This document shows, piece by piece, positions 44,046-52,871 of a stretch of DNA of 64,000 bases. A program made the translations under genes and the position numbers. Below the pieces are notes generated by a model that was given only the letters and a program-made list of their open reading frames with translations, searched no databases and was not told the DNA's origin. Origin of the DNA: Planctomycetota bacterium (lineage in GTDB: Bacteria; Planctomycetota; Planctomycetia; Pirellulales; UBA7805); NCBI GenBank assembly GCA_003389215.1, contig QQVP01000025.1, positions 1-64,000 on the forward strand, read 5' to 3'. Positions within the stretch are counted from its first letter, which is position 1. The number at the start of each line of letters is the position of its first letter.

Positions 44046-44645
44046 ATGACCGGCACGATTCTAGCGATGATCGCGAAGTTGCTCAGCGGAGCAAGCGTGC
44101 GCTGGATCGATTGTCAGCCCGAGACGCGCCAGCGCGTCTATTTCGCGAACCACACGAGTCATCTCGACGCGCTGGTCCTGTGGTCGAGCCTGCCGGTCGA
44201 GGTGCGCCGGCTGACGCGTCCTGTGGCGGCCAAGGACTATTGGGGGCGGGGGCGGCTGCGGCGGTACCTGGCCAGCAGATTCAACGCCCTGCTGATCGAC
44301 CGGCGGGACATCAAGGTGCACCAAAGTCCGGTCGATTTGATGCTCCGCGAGATCGGCGAGACGTACTCGTTGATCGTGTTCCCCGAAGGGCACCGCAACA
44401 CGAAGCCGCAGCTGGACGAGTTCAAGAGCGGACTCTACTACCTGTGCAAGAAGCGACCGCACCTGGAAGCGGTGCCGGTCCACATGGATAATGTTAACCG
44501 CGTGCTGCCCCGGGGCGAGTTCCTGCCGGTGCCACTGTTGACCTGTATCACCTTTGGGAAACCGATCCTGCTGGGAGAAGGCGAACCGAAGCGCGACTTT
44601 CTCGCCCGGGCCCGCGAGGCCGTCATTCAGCTGCGGGAAACTTAA
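44046..44645 (+). CDS. plsC: 1-acyl-sn-glycerol-3-phosphate acyltransferase
   Basis: A 199-residue PlsC-type protein starting at the ATG at 44046. NHTSHLDALVLWSSLP carries the HX4D catalytic motif, LLIDRRDIKV and IVFPEGHRNTKPQLDEFKSG the acceptor-phosphate motif, and AVPVHMDNVNRVLPRG a later block. It adds the second acyl chain to form phosphatidic acid, on the membrane. The cdsA-type gene follows four bases after its stop, so phosphatidate would pass directly to the next enzyme. Confidence 0.9.
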   Translation: MTGTILAMIAKLLSGASVRWIDCQPETRQRVYFANHTSHLDALVLWSSLPVEVRRLTRPVAAKDYWGRGRLRRYLASRFNALLIDRRDIKVHQSPVDLMLREIGETYSLIVFPEGHRNTKPQLDEFKSGLYYLCKKRPHLEAVPVHMDNVNRVLPRGEFLPVPLLTCITFGKPILLGEGEPKRDFLARAREAVIQLRET

Positions 44646-44649
44646 CAAT

Positions 44650-45645
44650 ATGCACGACCCGATCTCCTGGATCTTCGTCGGCGGGGTGCTGGCGGTGTTG
44701 ACTGCCACGACCCTGCTGGGGCAGGTGATGAACCGCCGCGCCGAGTCGGGACTCAGCCCCGCCGTGATGGCCACCTTCAGTCGCCGCGTTTGGGCCTGGT
44801 GGCTGCTGATGATGGTGCTGGCCGCGGCGCTGTTCGTGCCCCCCTGGGTCACCGTCACGATCTTCTTCCTGCTCTCCTTTTGGGCGCTCCGCGAGTTCAT
44901 TACGCTCACACCCACGCGCATGGGCGATCACCGCGCGTTGTTCTGGGTCTTCGTGCTGTTCACGCCGGCTCAATACGTGCTGGTCGGCATGGGTGGTGAC
45001 TACTACCCGCTCTACAGCATCGTGATTCCGGTCTACGGATTTCTCTTTGTGCCGGCGCGCGTCGCCTTCTCCGGCGACCCCAAACGGTTTCTGGAACGAA
45101 CCGCGAAGATCCAGGCGGGATTGCTTGTGTGCGTCTACTGCCTGAGCTTCGCGCCGGCCCTGCTGGACCTGAAGATTGAGGACTTCAATGGCGACGCCTG
45201 GACCGACAACTCGCTGTTGCTCTTCTACTTTGTGTTTATGGTCCAAATCGGCGACGCGCTGCAGTATGCCTGGGAGAAACTGATGGGGCGAACGGTGATC
45301 GCGCCTCACATTAGTCCGAACAAGACCTGGGAGGGCTTCCTGGGCGGCGTCGGAAGCACTGCTTTGGTCGGCGGGGCGCTCTGGTGGGCGACGCCCTTCA
45401 ATCACTGGCAGGCGGCCCTGATGTCGCTGGTGATTGCCGTGATGGGCTTTGCCGGCGTGATGTGCATGTCGGCCGTGAAGCGCGACCGCGGTGTGAAGGA
45501 CTACGGCACCCTGGTCGTCGGCCACAGCGGCGTGCTCGATCGCCTCGACTCGCTCTGCTTCGCGGCCCCGGTGTTCTACCACCTCACGAAGTTCTTCTTT
45601 ACCGACTTCTTCACGAAGCTGTCGCAAGCCGCGATCGCGGTTTGA
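44650..45645 (+). CDS. cdsA: Phosphatidate cytidylyltransferase
   Basis: This 331-residue integral membrane enzyme (eight or so helices, e.g. WWLLMMVLAAALFVPPWVTV) has the CdsA signature near the C-terminus: SAVKRDRGVKDYGTLVVGHSG followed by GVLDRLDSL, with the Asp residues that hold magnesium and CTP. It makes CDP-diacylglycerol, the branch point of phospholipid synthesis. It is co-directional with plsC with four bases between. Confidence 0.93.
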   Translation: MHDPISWIFVGGVLAVLTATTLLGQVMNRRAESGLSPAVMATFSRRVWAWWLLMMVLAAALFVPPWVTVTIFFLLSFWALREFITLTPTRMGDHRALFWVFVLFTPAQYVLVGMGGDYYPLYSIVIPVYGFLFVPARVAFSGDPKRFLERTAKIQAGLLVCVYCLSFAPALLDLKIEDFNGDAWTDNSLLLFYFVFMVQIGDALQYAWEKLMGRTVIAPHISPNKTWEGFLGGVGSTALVGGALWWATPFNHWQAALMSLVIAVMGFAGVMCMSAVKRDRGVKDYGTLVVGHSGVLDRLDSLCFAAPVFYHLTKFFFTDFFTKLSQAAIAV

Positions 45646-45726
45646 TCGGGTCGGTGGATGACGCCTCGCGCACCTGCTTGCACAACAAGCGGCAAAATGC
45701 CGTCGTGGCGGATCGCAAGCCCGAGT

Positions 45727-46821
45727 CTACCGCAGCACGCGCTGCGTCGGCCGCTGCGGCGGTTGCTGACGAATCGCCTGGTAACGACGGGGCGGTTCGT
45801 TGCGGGCCGTGGCCGTTGCCTCCGCTGCGGTAGCCGACTGGCCGCTCGAGTCGGCCGCCGCGTTCCGCGAGGGGTCACTGCCGGTGTTCGCCTGAGTGTT
45901 GGGCGGGATCGCCTGCCAACGCACGGGCGCGCCCGAGCTCTGCGAGCGGTCGGTGGCCGCCGCCAGAGATTCGCTCGGCGGGGTCGCTTCCGCTTGCCGC
46001 GGTGGTGCCGCGGCGAACGTGGCCGGGGTTGAGTTGCGCGGCGCGTTGCCGGCAATCGCCGTATCGGGTGGGGTCTGGAGCGGGCTCAGCCGCGGGCTTC
46101 CCTGGCGAACCCAGTCGAGCCAACGGTTCTGCAACGTCGTGAGATCGCCGTGCCCGTAGTGAGCGCGAATCGCGGAACGCCAGTCGCTCGACGCCAGGGC
46201 GTCTTCCATAAAGCCGACGAATTTTCGTTTGCCGCCGTGTTCGATCAGATAGCGAGCCACGGAAAATCCTTGGGCGTAGAGCGGAAGCACGTCGGGCGGA
46301 TACTCGCGCATGGCAAACATCCGACTCATCGAGATGCCGCGGCCCGTCTTGAGAAACTGAATCAGCAGCTGCTGGTGGCGCAGCTTTTCCGACGGATGTT
46401 CGACCGTCGTGCAGGCTCCCTCGTCGGCCCAACGGGGCAGCGGCTGACGAAAATGCGTCGCGAAGATGGTGTGGGTCACCTCGTGGGGCAGTACCGAATC
46501 GAGAATTCGCTCCTGGCTCCCCTGGATTGTCATTTGCCAGCCGTAGACCTCGCCGTTCTGAAACATGAAACTGGTCGCTCCGCCGGCACCCAGGTTGGCC
46601 GAAGCGTTGACCGTGATCGGGCAGGGCCGGGCCCAGGTCCGCAGTTCTTCGCCGAGCCATTCGATGGCCAACTCACGGCGATAACGTTCGGCGGCTTCGC
46701 CGACCTGCTGGGCAAATTGCGGAGTGGGGGCGGTGACGACAAAGTTCTCGGTGCGATACGACGCGCCGAGAGACAGCAGCGCCGTCGCCAGGATGGCGAG
46801 GCGAGTGATGCGAGCTTCCAT
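45727..46821 (-). CDS. Peptidase-MA-like (gluzincin) exported protein
   Basis: The ATG at 46821 gives 364 residues with a short signal-peptide-like start (MEARITRLAILATALLSLGA). HEVTH at residues 113-117 is the zinc HExxH motif, and RWADEGACTTVEHPSEK supplies the downstream Glu ligand region. The pattern is of the peptidase-MA-like family common in planctomycetes. The C-terminal 130 residues are Ala/Pro/Gln/Thr-rich and probably unstructured. I infer an exported metallopeptidase or a related carrier protein; no substrate is known. Confidence 0.75.
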   Translation of the reverse strand: MEARITRLAILATALLSLGASYRTENFVVTAPTPQFAQQVGEAAERYRRELAIEWLGEELRTWARPCPITVNASANLGAGGATSFMFQNGEVYGWQMTIQGSQERILDSVLPHEVTHTIFATHFRQPLPRWADEGACTTVEHPSEKLRHQQLLIQFLKTGRGISMSRMFAMREYPPDVLPLYAQGFSVARYLIEHGGKRKFVGFMEDALASSDWRSAIRAHYGHGDLTTLQNRWLDWVRQGSPRLSPLQTPPDTAIAGNAPRNSTPATFAAAPPRQAEATPPSESLAAATDRSQSSGAPVRWQAIPPNTQANTGSDPSRNAAADSSGQSATAAEATATARNEPPRRYQAIRQQPPQRPTQRVLR

Positions 46822-47196
46822 GCTCTGTACGTCCTTGTGTGAAGATGGCGGGAAGGATCGAGGACAAGTCGCTTCCATGCGACCTGTGGTTTGGCCCCGC
46901 ACTGCCGCGTTGCAAACCCTGGGCCAACGTCGCCCGAAGGCGTGCCGGACATCAGGACTCGAAGCGCTTAAGTGAAGCGGCCGGAGGGAATTTTGACGTC
47001 GCTTTTTCTACCGGCGAGGCCGCCGAGCAGGCGGGCTCCGCTTGTAGAAGTTGCAGAGGGTAACGAGGCGGCGGCCGTACCGCCAGAGCGATTTGCACGC
47101 CGCGATTCGCTAGCGACGCTAGCGGCCGCCGTCACGCGCAAAGACGCAAACCGGCGGACGGTGAAGGGTGTTGCTACCCGCGCGGGGCAGGGGTGC
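46822..47196. other. Intergenic region with no visible gene
   Basis: About 375 bases upstream of the peptidase-like gene. CGCTAGCG, A, CGCTAGCG occurs at 47109-47125, two copies of a palindromic octamer. I see no promoter or terminator. Confidence 0.4.
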
Positions 47197-48015
47197 CTAA
47201 CTGCGATGGGCTTCGAGCAGCCGTCCGGGCGAGCCCATCATGTTGTAGCCCGCGTCGACGTGCAGAATCTCGCCGGTGATGCCGTCGGACATGTCGGAGA
47301 GCAGGAAGGCACCGCTGCGGCCGACCTCTTCGTGCGTAATGTTGCGACCCAGGGGCGCCATCTTGTCGTAAAGCTGCAGCATGTCGTCGACGCCTGCGCC
47401 CCGTCCCGCCAGGGTACGCACCGGCCCGGCACTGAGGGCGTTGACGCGAATCCCGCGGGGCCCGAGATCGTAGGCAAGGTAGCGCATCGAAGCGTCGAGC
47501 GCCGCCTTGCAGATGCCCATCACGTTGTAGCCCGGCACGGCCTTCTCGCCGCCGTAATAGGTCATGGTCAGGACGCTGGCTCCGTCGGCCAAGACTTCTT
47601 GGGCCGCGTTGCAGACCGCCAACAGGCTATAGACACTTACCTCCATCGCCATCTTGAAGCCGTCGCGACTGGTGCGAATCGTATCGTTCTTCAGGTCGTC
47701 CATGTTGGCAAAGGCGATCGAGTGCAGAAGAAAGTCGATCTTGCCGAACTCTTCGCCCGCGCGGGACATCACCGCGCGAATGTCGTCGTCGTTGGAAGCG
47801 TCCATGGGGACCAAGAAACGGGCCGCTTCATGTTGGTCGGTCAACAGGGCGACGCGCTTGCGATTGCGCTGACGCTCGTCGTCGGGCCGGTCGGGCAGAT
47901 GGGTAAAGCCACACTCGCCGCCGCCGTCGAGAATCTGCTGCGCGATCGCCCAGGCGATCGAGTGATCGTTCGCGACCCCCAGGATCAAACCTTTCTTTCC
48001 TTCAAATAGTCCCAT
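47197..48015 (-). CDS. fabI: Enoyl-[acyl-carrier-protein] reductase (NADH)
   Basis: From the ATG at 48015 the product is 272 residues. MGLFEGKKGLILGVANDHSIAWAIAQ is the FabI N-terminus with the variant NAD-binding GVANxxSI motif, DFLLHSIAFAN follows, and YYGGEKAVPGYNVMGICKAAL has the catalytic Tyr-x6-Lys pair. IRVNALSAGPVRTLA and ILHVDAGYNMMG close it. It catalyses the last reduction of fatty-acid elongation. A much longer frame to 50295 is only antisense read-through of holB and yjbQ-like genes and is not real. Confidence 0.95.
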   Translation of the reverse strand: MGLFEGKKGLILGVANDHSIAWAIAQQILDGGGECGFTHLPDRPDDERQRNRKRVALLTDQHEAARFLVPMDASNDDDIRAVMSRAGEEFGKIDFLLHSIAFANMDDLKNDTIRTSRDGFKMAMEVSVYSLLAVCNAAQEVLADGASVLTMTYYGGEKAVPGYNVMGICKAALDASMRYLAYDLGPRGIRVNALSAGPVRTLAGRGAGVDDMLQLYDKMAPLGRNITHEEVGRSGAFLLSDMSDGITGEILHVDAGYNMMGSPGRLLEAHRS

Positions 48016-48291
48016 CGGTTGGCTCCGCGTGGTCAAGATTCCGGACGGTCGGGAACTTGTGCGGTCGATCTGTCGGGCCGCCCGCGACCGCACCGGCAAC
48101 GCTCTTCCGTTACGAACCCTGATTGTAGGGCGGCGAAAGGGTGGCGAAAAGTGTGCGATTCGAGCGGCCGCGCACGGACCGGAGTCGGCGGGTTGGTTGT
48201 CGCCGCCCGGACCTTTTGCGACGATGACGGTCACGAAGACTTTGCCGCGCCGGCGGCGATCTTTTTGACACCGTGAGCGAACAAGCAACTC

Positions 48292-49383
48292 ATGAGCTGG
48301 CTCGACATCGAAGGACACGATCGCGTTGCCGACCGCTTTCGCGCGATTCTGGCCAGCGGCCGCCTGGCCAGCAGCTATCTGTTCGTCGGTCCAGCCGGTT
48401 GTGGCAAGCGGACCTTTGCCCTGCGGCTCGCCGAGTGCCTGCTCTGCGAATCGACATCGGCCGATCCCCTGGCCGCCTGCGGCCAGTGTGAAGCATGTCA
48501 GCAAGTGCGGGCCGGCACGCACCCGGACTTGATCTTCATCGCCCGTCCTGAAGATAAGCAGGTCATTCCGGTGGACCTGTTGATCGGCGACGACGAACAT
48601 CGTGGTCGCGAAGGGCTGTGCCACGACTTGTCGCTGAAGCCGTTCCGCGCCGATCGTCGCGTGGCGATTCTCGATGATGCCGACGACCTGAATGAAGAAG
48701 GGGCCAACTGCCTGCTCAAGACGCTCGAGGAACCGCCGCCCCACTCGCTGCTGATTTTGATCGGCACCAGCGCGGAGAAGCAGCTGCCGACGATTCGCTC
48801 TCGCTGTCAGATCGTGCACTTCCGACCGCTCGGAGTCGACATTGCGGCACGGCTGTTGGTCGAGCAGGGCGTCGTCGAAGATCTCGAACGAGCGCGCCTG
48901 CTGGCCCGCATCGCCGGCGGCAGCCTGACGCAGGCGGCGCGACTGGCGGACGAGGAACTGTGGAAGTTCCGCGGAGAGCTGATGCGAGGTCTTGCCGAAC
49001 TTCCGCGGCGGTCCTTCGCGCTGGCCCGCGCGGTGACGGCGTGTGTCGAGGCGGCCGGCAAAGAAGCCCCGCGCCGTCGCGCGCGGGCGGTGATCTTGAT
49101 CGGCTTCGCTGTCGACTATTATTACGCCCTGCTGCACCGTCTGGTCGCCGCGGAGGCGACGGACCCGGCGGGTGTTGAAGTCGACGCCGGCGATGCCGAT
49201 TTGGATGCCGCGGTCACCAGGGCGGTTTCCGCGGCGGCCGGCGAAGTCGACGGCGTTGCCGAGGCGATCGATCGCTGCCTGGCGGCCGAAGCCCATGTCG
49301 GGCGAAACGCGAATCTGGCCACGCTGGTCGACAGTTGGATCGCCGATCTGGCCGACCTGCAGGCGCGCATGGTCGCGTGCTAG
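48292..49383 (+). CDS. holB: DNA polymerase III delta' subunit
   Basis: A 363-residue clamp-loader subunit: LASSYLFVGPAGCGKRTFALRLAE (Walker A), CLLCESTS...CGQCEACQQVRAGTHPDL (four-Cys zinc region), VAILDDADDLNEEGANCLLKTLEEPP (Walker B-like) and TIRSRCQIVHFRPL (SRC). A lineage-specific C-terminal half follows. It works with delta and tau/gamma to load the sliding clamp. It is not part of an operon in this window. Confidence 0.9.
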   Translation: MSWLDIEGHDRVADRFRAILASGRLASSYLFVGPAGCGKRTFALRLAECLLCESTSADPLAACGQCEACQQVRAGTHPDLIFIARPEDKQVIPVDLLIGDDEHRGREGLCHDLSLKPFRADRRVAILDDADDLNEEGANCLLKTLEEPPPHSLLILIGTSAEKQLPTIRSRCQIVHFRPLGVDIAARLLVEQGVVEDLERARLLARIAGGSLTQAARLADEELWKFRGELMRGLAELPRRSFALARAVTACVEAAGKEAPRRRARAVILIGFAVDYYYALLHRLVAAEATDPAGVEVDAGDADLDAAVTRAVSAAAGEVDGVAEAIDRCLAAEAHVGRNANLATLVDSWIADLADLQARMVAC

Positions 49384-49478
49384 CAGACTTGTGGTCGATG
49401 GGGTCGGCGTTCGATCGGGAAGGGGGCGTGGCTCGGCGGGCCGCAAACTTCTCGACGTGTCCGGCCGACGGGCGCTAG

Positions 49479-49898
49479 CTACTCCCCTTGCAGCGTTAGG
49501 ACGACCTGACGCGAGCCGGCCCGATCGCGATGCTCGGCCAGATAGATCCCCTGCCAGGTGCCCAGCGCGAGCCGCCCCTCGGACACCGGCACGCTCAGGG
49601 AACTGCCCAGAAGTGATGATTTTACGTGGGCCGGCATGTCGTCGGGACCCTCGCAGGTGTGGACGTAGGGGAAGTCTTCGGGGGCCAAGTGATTGAGCGA
49701 CGACTCGAGATCGACCCGCACGTCGGGGTCGGCGTTCTCGTTGATCGTCAGCGAGGCCGACGTATGGCGGATGAAGACGTGGAGCAGCCCAATTTGTCGC
49801 TGCTCGACCTCGGGCATGGCCTCGAGCACGTGGCGCGTGATCAGATGAAAGCCGCGGGGCCGCGGCGGTAGCTGCAAAGTCCGTTGTATCCAGGACAT
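49479..49898 (-). CDS. YjbQ/UPF0047-family protein
   Basis: The ATG at 49898 gives 139 residues, the family's usual length. It has SWIQRTLQLPPRPRGFHLIT, LLHVFIRHTSASLTINENADPDVRVDLE, and GRLALGTWQGIYLAEHRD, the hallmarks of YjbQ, with several conserved His. Members have weak thiamine-phosphate synthase activity in vitro and form homotrimers, but the true role is unclear. Confidence 0.88.
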   Translation of the reverse strand: MSWIQRTLQLPPRPRGFHLITRHVLEAMPEVEQRQIGLLHVFIRHTSASLTINENADPDVRVDLESSLNHLAPEDFPYVHTCEGPDDMPAHVKSSLLGSSLSVPVSEGRLALGTWQGIYLAEHRDRAGSRQVVLTLQGE

Positions 49899-50584
49899 GG
49901 CTCGACAGGAGTGGCTGCGGTGTGCGCGGGGTGGGGATTCTTCGTGCGACGGAGACGTGGGACGAGCAGTCCGAGTTGGTCGCCCAGGCGCCATGATTGT
50001 CCCATTTTGACCCACGGCCAATTAGAGAACGCATGAATAGTAGTGGTCTTCTGACAAGTATAACGACGAGCGTCGGTTTGCGGCCTGGCGATGTGGGGAT
50101 TCGCTGGCAAGATTTGCGGGCAGGCGCGGCGCGGTGCCAACTCGATGGCGTGCGTAAATCGTCCCAAATGCTTGACAACACGCGCGGAGACGGAATAATA
50201 GTGACTGATCGTTTACCTGCAAACGACGCCTTCGTCGTCACGCCTATCGGCTTACGATTGACCCCACCCCAAGCCGGCCGCGACGAGGAGAGCATGGTGA
50301 GCGAACAACCGCAGGACGAGCGTCTCGCGACCGTTTAACGCCGCGTGCGAATGCTGTCATGGAGGGATGACGTTTCGAGCGTCCGAGAGCTTTCGCGAGT
50401 CCAAGCGTATTTTGCAGATCTTTGCGTCGGGCAGATTGACGGAGGAGGTACGTCGAGAGTCCGTGGCGGAGATTCCGGAAGAGTCGTCGAGAAGAGCAAG
50501 TTCGATAGACGGAAGATCGGGCTTGGGGTATTGCGTTGGCTCGAGGTCGACGTGAGTTAACAATTTGGGAGGAAGGAAATTTCG
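49899..50584. other. Long intergenic stretch; promoter-like motif
   Basis: About 690 bases with no convincing gene; ORFs here look like shadows. A sigma-70-like promoter for the small gene downstream is described separately. The last 40 bases (50540-50584) are the strong leader of the 71-residue gene. Confidence 0.4.
50172..50201 (+). promoter_or_regulatory. Sigma-70-like promoter
   Basis: TTGACA (50172-50177), 18 bases, TAATAG (50196-50201). It would give a leader of about 375 bases before the gene at 50585, so the intervening region may be regulatory. Confidence 0.4.
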
Positions 50585-50800
50585 ATGCGGAACGTGTTTG
50601 AAGCAATTTCGATGTTCGGCCACGATGAGGACTTTGCGCCGCTAGAGACGGACGAGTTCACCTCGACCGAAGCACCGGCGGGTTCGCCGGAGAAGATCGA
50701 CATTCTTGCTGAGCGAATCGAGCAAGGTCTGCCCCTGTGGCATGACGAAGATCGGCCGGATTACAGCGGTTTGACGGGCGTGGTTCGTCCACGCGACTAG
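50585..50800 (+). CDS. Small acidic protein of unknown function
   Basis: A 71-residue protein starting MRNVFEAISMFGHDEDF, after a very strong ribosome site (GGGAGGAAGGAA, spacing 6-7). It is rich in Asp and Glu with one predicted helix (PEKIDILAERIEQGLPLW) and ends PDYSGLTGVVRPRD. The start and coding bias are clear and I recall similar small proteins in planctomycetes, though I cannot name a family. The repeated GGA motifs in the leader overlap the Shine-Dalgarno and resemble CsrA sites; csrA is the next gene. It is followed by a strong terminator. Confidence 0.65.
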   Translation: MRNVFEAISMFGHDEDFAPLETDEFTSTEAPAGSPEKIDILAERIEQGLPLWHDEDRPDYSGLTGVVRPRD

Positions 50801-50859
50801 TTGCCAGCGGTCGCCGGCGGCCGCCTTGTGCTGCGCCGCCGCGACGACGAGTGATTTGC

Positions 50860-50895
50860 AAAAAAAAGGGCTGCCCGACGGGCAGCCCTTTTTTT
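50860..50895. terminator. Bidirectional intrinsic terminator
   Basis: Perfect 9-base stem GGGCTGCCC (50868-50876) and GGGCAGCCC (50880-50888) around GAC, with eight A before it and seven T after it. It serves both the 71-residue gene (plus) and csrA (minus). Confidence 0.95.
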
Positions 50896-50966
50896 ATGCT
50901 TCAAACGCGATTCGCCAATCCTGGGACGCCCATCTGGGTTGGTCCAGTCCGGTTGATCTTGCCGAT

Positions 50967-51158
50967 CTAGGCGGCGTCCTCGACGGCCGCATCAATTCCC
51001 TCGACTTCGTGAGGTTCGAGTTCCTCGCGCAAGACGACGACATCCGAGGGGGCCTCGATGCCCAGGCGAACCTTGTCGCGGCCGAGTCGGACCACGGTCA
51101 CGACGATCGATTCACCCAGTTTGATCCGCTGGCTTTCCTTGCGAGACAAAACGAGCAT
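50967..51158 (-). CDS. csrA: Carbon storage regulator
   Basis: A 63-residue CsrA: MLVLSRKESQRIKLGESIVV, then VRLGRDKVRLGIEAPSDVVVLRE with the Arg-binding core, and a short acidic tail. It binds GGA motifs in mRNA leaders to block or stimulate translation, acting on motility, biofilm and carbon flow. The ribosome site is GGAG at 51168-51171, nine bases before the ATG, and another GGA abuts the start codon, so self-repression is plausible. The tail after VLREEL (about 18 residues) is normal for the family. Confidence 0.95.
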   Translation of the reverse strand: MLVLSRKESQRIKLGESIVVTVVRLGRDKVRLGIEAPSDVVVLREELEPHEVEGIDAAVEDAA

Positions 51159-51206
51159 TCCAATGTTCTCCGTATATGTCGATGTGCGATTTTGAATGAT
51201 AGTGTA

Positions 51207-51234
51207 AATTTATTCATATACCGGGTCGTGTCAA
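51207..51234 (-). promoter_or_regulatory. Sigma-70-like promoter of csrA
   Basis: On the minus strand, TTGACA (51229-51234) and TAAATT (51207-51212), 16 bases apart, in a locally AT-rich stretch. The predicted leader before csrA is about 40 bases. Confidence 0.5.
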
Positions 51235-51380
51235 ACCCGATTTCTCGGCCGCCACGAATCGCCAAAAACGGGCGTCCGAAAGGGTCGTCGCGTCTGGCCG
51301 CTTCGCTTCGGCAGCCTCCCGCCGCCGTGGTCTTCCTCCGTAAAAACAAACTCCGCGATTCCCACCGCCGCCTGCTGGAA

Positions 51381-51677
51381 TCAGGCAGCCAATTTGGGGG
51401 CGTCGATCAGTTGCATCTTCAGGAACCGCTCGCCTGTCGATCCGTAAAAGAGAATCGTGTTGCTATCGGTTTCCCAAATGGCCGAGAACTTGACCTGACG
51501 TGGACCGTGGATACAGAAGTAAACGCCGCACGGTTGGCCGCCTCGGACGAGCACCCGTTCGGACATCTGAAAAGCACCAATTTCTAGTTGTTCATGATCG
51601 CAAATGGTTTCGTTGACAAAATCTCGCAAGTCTTCAAGGGATTGGAGCCGGTTGCAAGTGGCCAACATAGGGTACAT
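51381..51677 (-). CDS. Small conserved-looking protein of unknown function
   Basis: I use the ATG at 51677, five bases after AAGGAG; the product is 98 residues: YPMLATCNRLQSLEDLRDFV, NETICDHEQLEIGAFQMSER, VYFCIHGPRQVKFSAIWETD, NTILFYGSTGERFLKM and a short tail. It looks like a compact soluble alpha/beta domain with no signal peptide. The 105-base in-frame extension at the 5' end is poor. I do not recognise a family, though I recall close proteins in other planctomycetes. It lies 222 bases upstream of csrA on the same strand, with csrA's own promoter between. Confidence 0.65.
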   Translation of the reverse strand: MYPMLATCNRLQSLEDLRDFVNETICDHEQLEIGAFQMSERVLVRGGQPCGVYFCIHGPRQVKFSAIWETDSNTILFYGSTGERFLKMQLIDAPKLAA

Positions 51678-52082
51678 AGTCTCCTTGCTGAGCACGCAGA
51701 TTGGGCAAGAAACGGGGTCGCGTGCGGGTAAGAGAAGATGAGACGATTGCCGACAGGTGATGGTATCGGCAAGATGGGGCAATTGTCTTGGAAAACTCTG
51801 CTAGCGTTTTTTGCGCGCTGTGAGACGGCCCGCGCGGCTGCTGAGCAAGCCAAAAGCCCTGTTATTCAAGAGGATGAGGCGAACCGGTCGCCGCCGGAGG
51901 GCGACGACGCGGGAACATTTTTTTTCGCGGTCAAGTCGCACATTCGGCCCCGAGAATTCGCCAGCCGGTGCGACCGGAACTTCGCCGACTTCGCTGAAGA
52001 GAGCTGAAGAGAATCGCCAGAGCGTCGAGCGATCGTGGTCGCCCATGCCCTGGGACCCGATTGGGGACCCAAACGCGGGCGA
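51678..52082. other. Intergenic region with no visible gene
   Basis: About 400 bases. The ORFs are shadow-like. A run of eight T (about 51920-51930) lies inside it. I see no promoter or hairpin I trust. Confidence 0.4.
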
Positions 52083-52871
52083 CTATTCTTCCGACTTGAG
52101 AAATTCCCGCAACTTGACGTCACGGAAGCTGGCGTTGGCGCGAGCCGCCTCTTCGAGACGAGCCTGGTCCGACCCGTCCAGCGCCCCGCGAAAATGGTGG
52201 TGACTGCGAAGGTCGACGGACTGATTGCCGAACTGCGGCTGCGGTGGGATGTGCAGGCGAATCTCCGCCGGCACCGCGGCATCTTCGGCCAATGCCCGAT
52301 TCACCGCCAAGCGGGCGAACGGCGGCAGCCCGCCCGGGTTGGTCAGCGTATTGAGATGGGCAAAGGCATCGCTCGAGCGACGATACTGATTCGCCACGTC
52401 GACACTCAGGGCCGGGCGAGTCTCGACGTCGTAACGAATCCACCGACTGGCGAATCGTAGCCACCCGGTGTCGGGTTCCGACTTCAGCTCGAAGCGGGGC
52501 TCGGCCGCGAAGCGCATCAACTGGCTATCGTGCTCCGCCGCCCAATCGCGCACCCGGGCGGAAAAGTCGAGCAGCAGGTCTTCGCTCATTTCGCAACGAA
52601 CCCGACGCTCGCGATCGAGCAGCACGATGCGGTTGTCTTGGGGTGCATAGATCGTGACGCGTGCGTCGTCGCTGGGAAAATCGTACACCACGCCGCCGGC
52701 GAACAGCGTGAGGGTCTCGCTGACCGGCTGATCGCTGCCGTCGGAGAAGATCCGGGTCTCGACACGAAAGTCCTCGGCCTGCACCGCCGGGCCGCTGAAG
52801 GCCGCCATCGGCACCGAGGTGGAGAGCATCAGCAGCAGGAACCAACGGTAGCGAAACAGGAGCAACAACAT
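52083..52871 (-). CDS. Exported protein of unknown function
   Basis: A 262-residue protein with a signal peptide (FRYRWFLLLMLSTSVPMAAF..., cleavage near AVQAED, about residue 33), a beta-rich first half (RVETRIFSDGSDQPVSETL, FAGGVVYDFPSDDARVTIYA) and a helical second half (LDFSARVRDWAAEHDSQLMR). It looks like a periplasmic lipocalin- or LolA-like fold but I cannot place it. It lies opposite the toroid protein gene, divergently. Confidence 0.6.
   Translation of the reverse strand: MLLLLFRYRWFLLLMLSTSVPMAAFSGPAVQAEDFRVETRIFSDGSDQPVSETLTLFAGGVVYDFPSDDARVTIYAPQDNRIVLLDRERRVRCEMSEDLLLDFSARVRDWAAEHDSQLMRFAAEPRFELKSEPDTGWLRFASRWIRYDVETRPALSVDVANQYRRSSDAFAHLNTLTNPGGLPPFARLAVNRALAEDAAVPAEIRLHIPPQPQFGNQSVDLRSHHHFRGALDGSDQARLEEAARANASFRDVKLREFLKSEE

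Noticed and set aside
47197-50295. A 1032-residue minus-strand frame
   Set aside because: Only the end (47197-48015) is FabI. The rest is Arg/Pro/Gln-rich read-through antisense to holB and across the YjbQ-like gene, with no domain.
49997-50338. A 113-residue frame before the small gene
   Set aside because: No ribosome site, no motif, and it spans a promoter-like sequence; composition is mixed.
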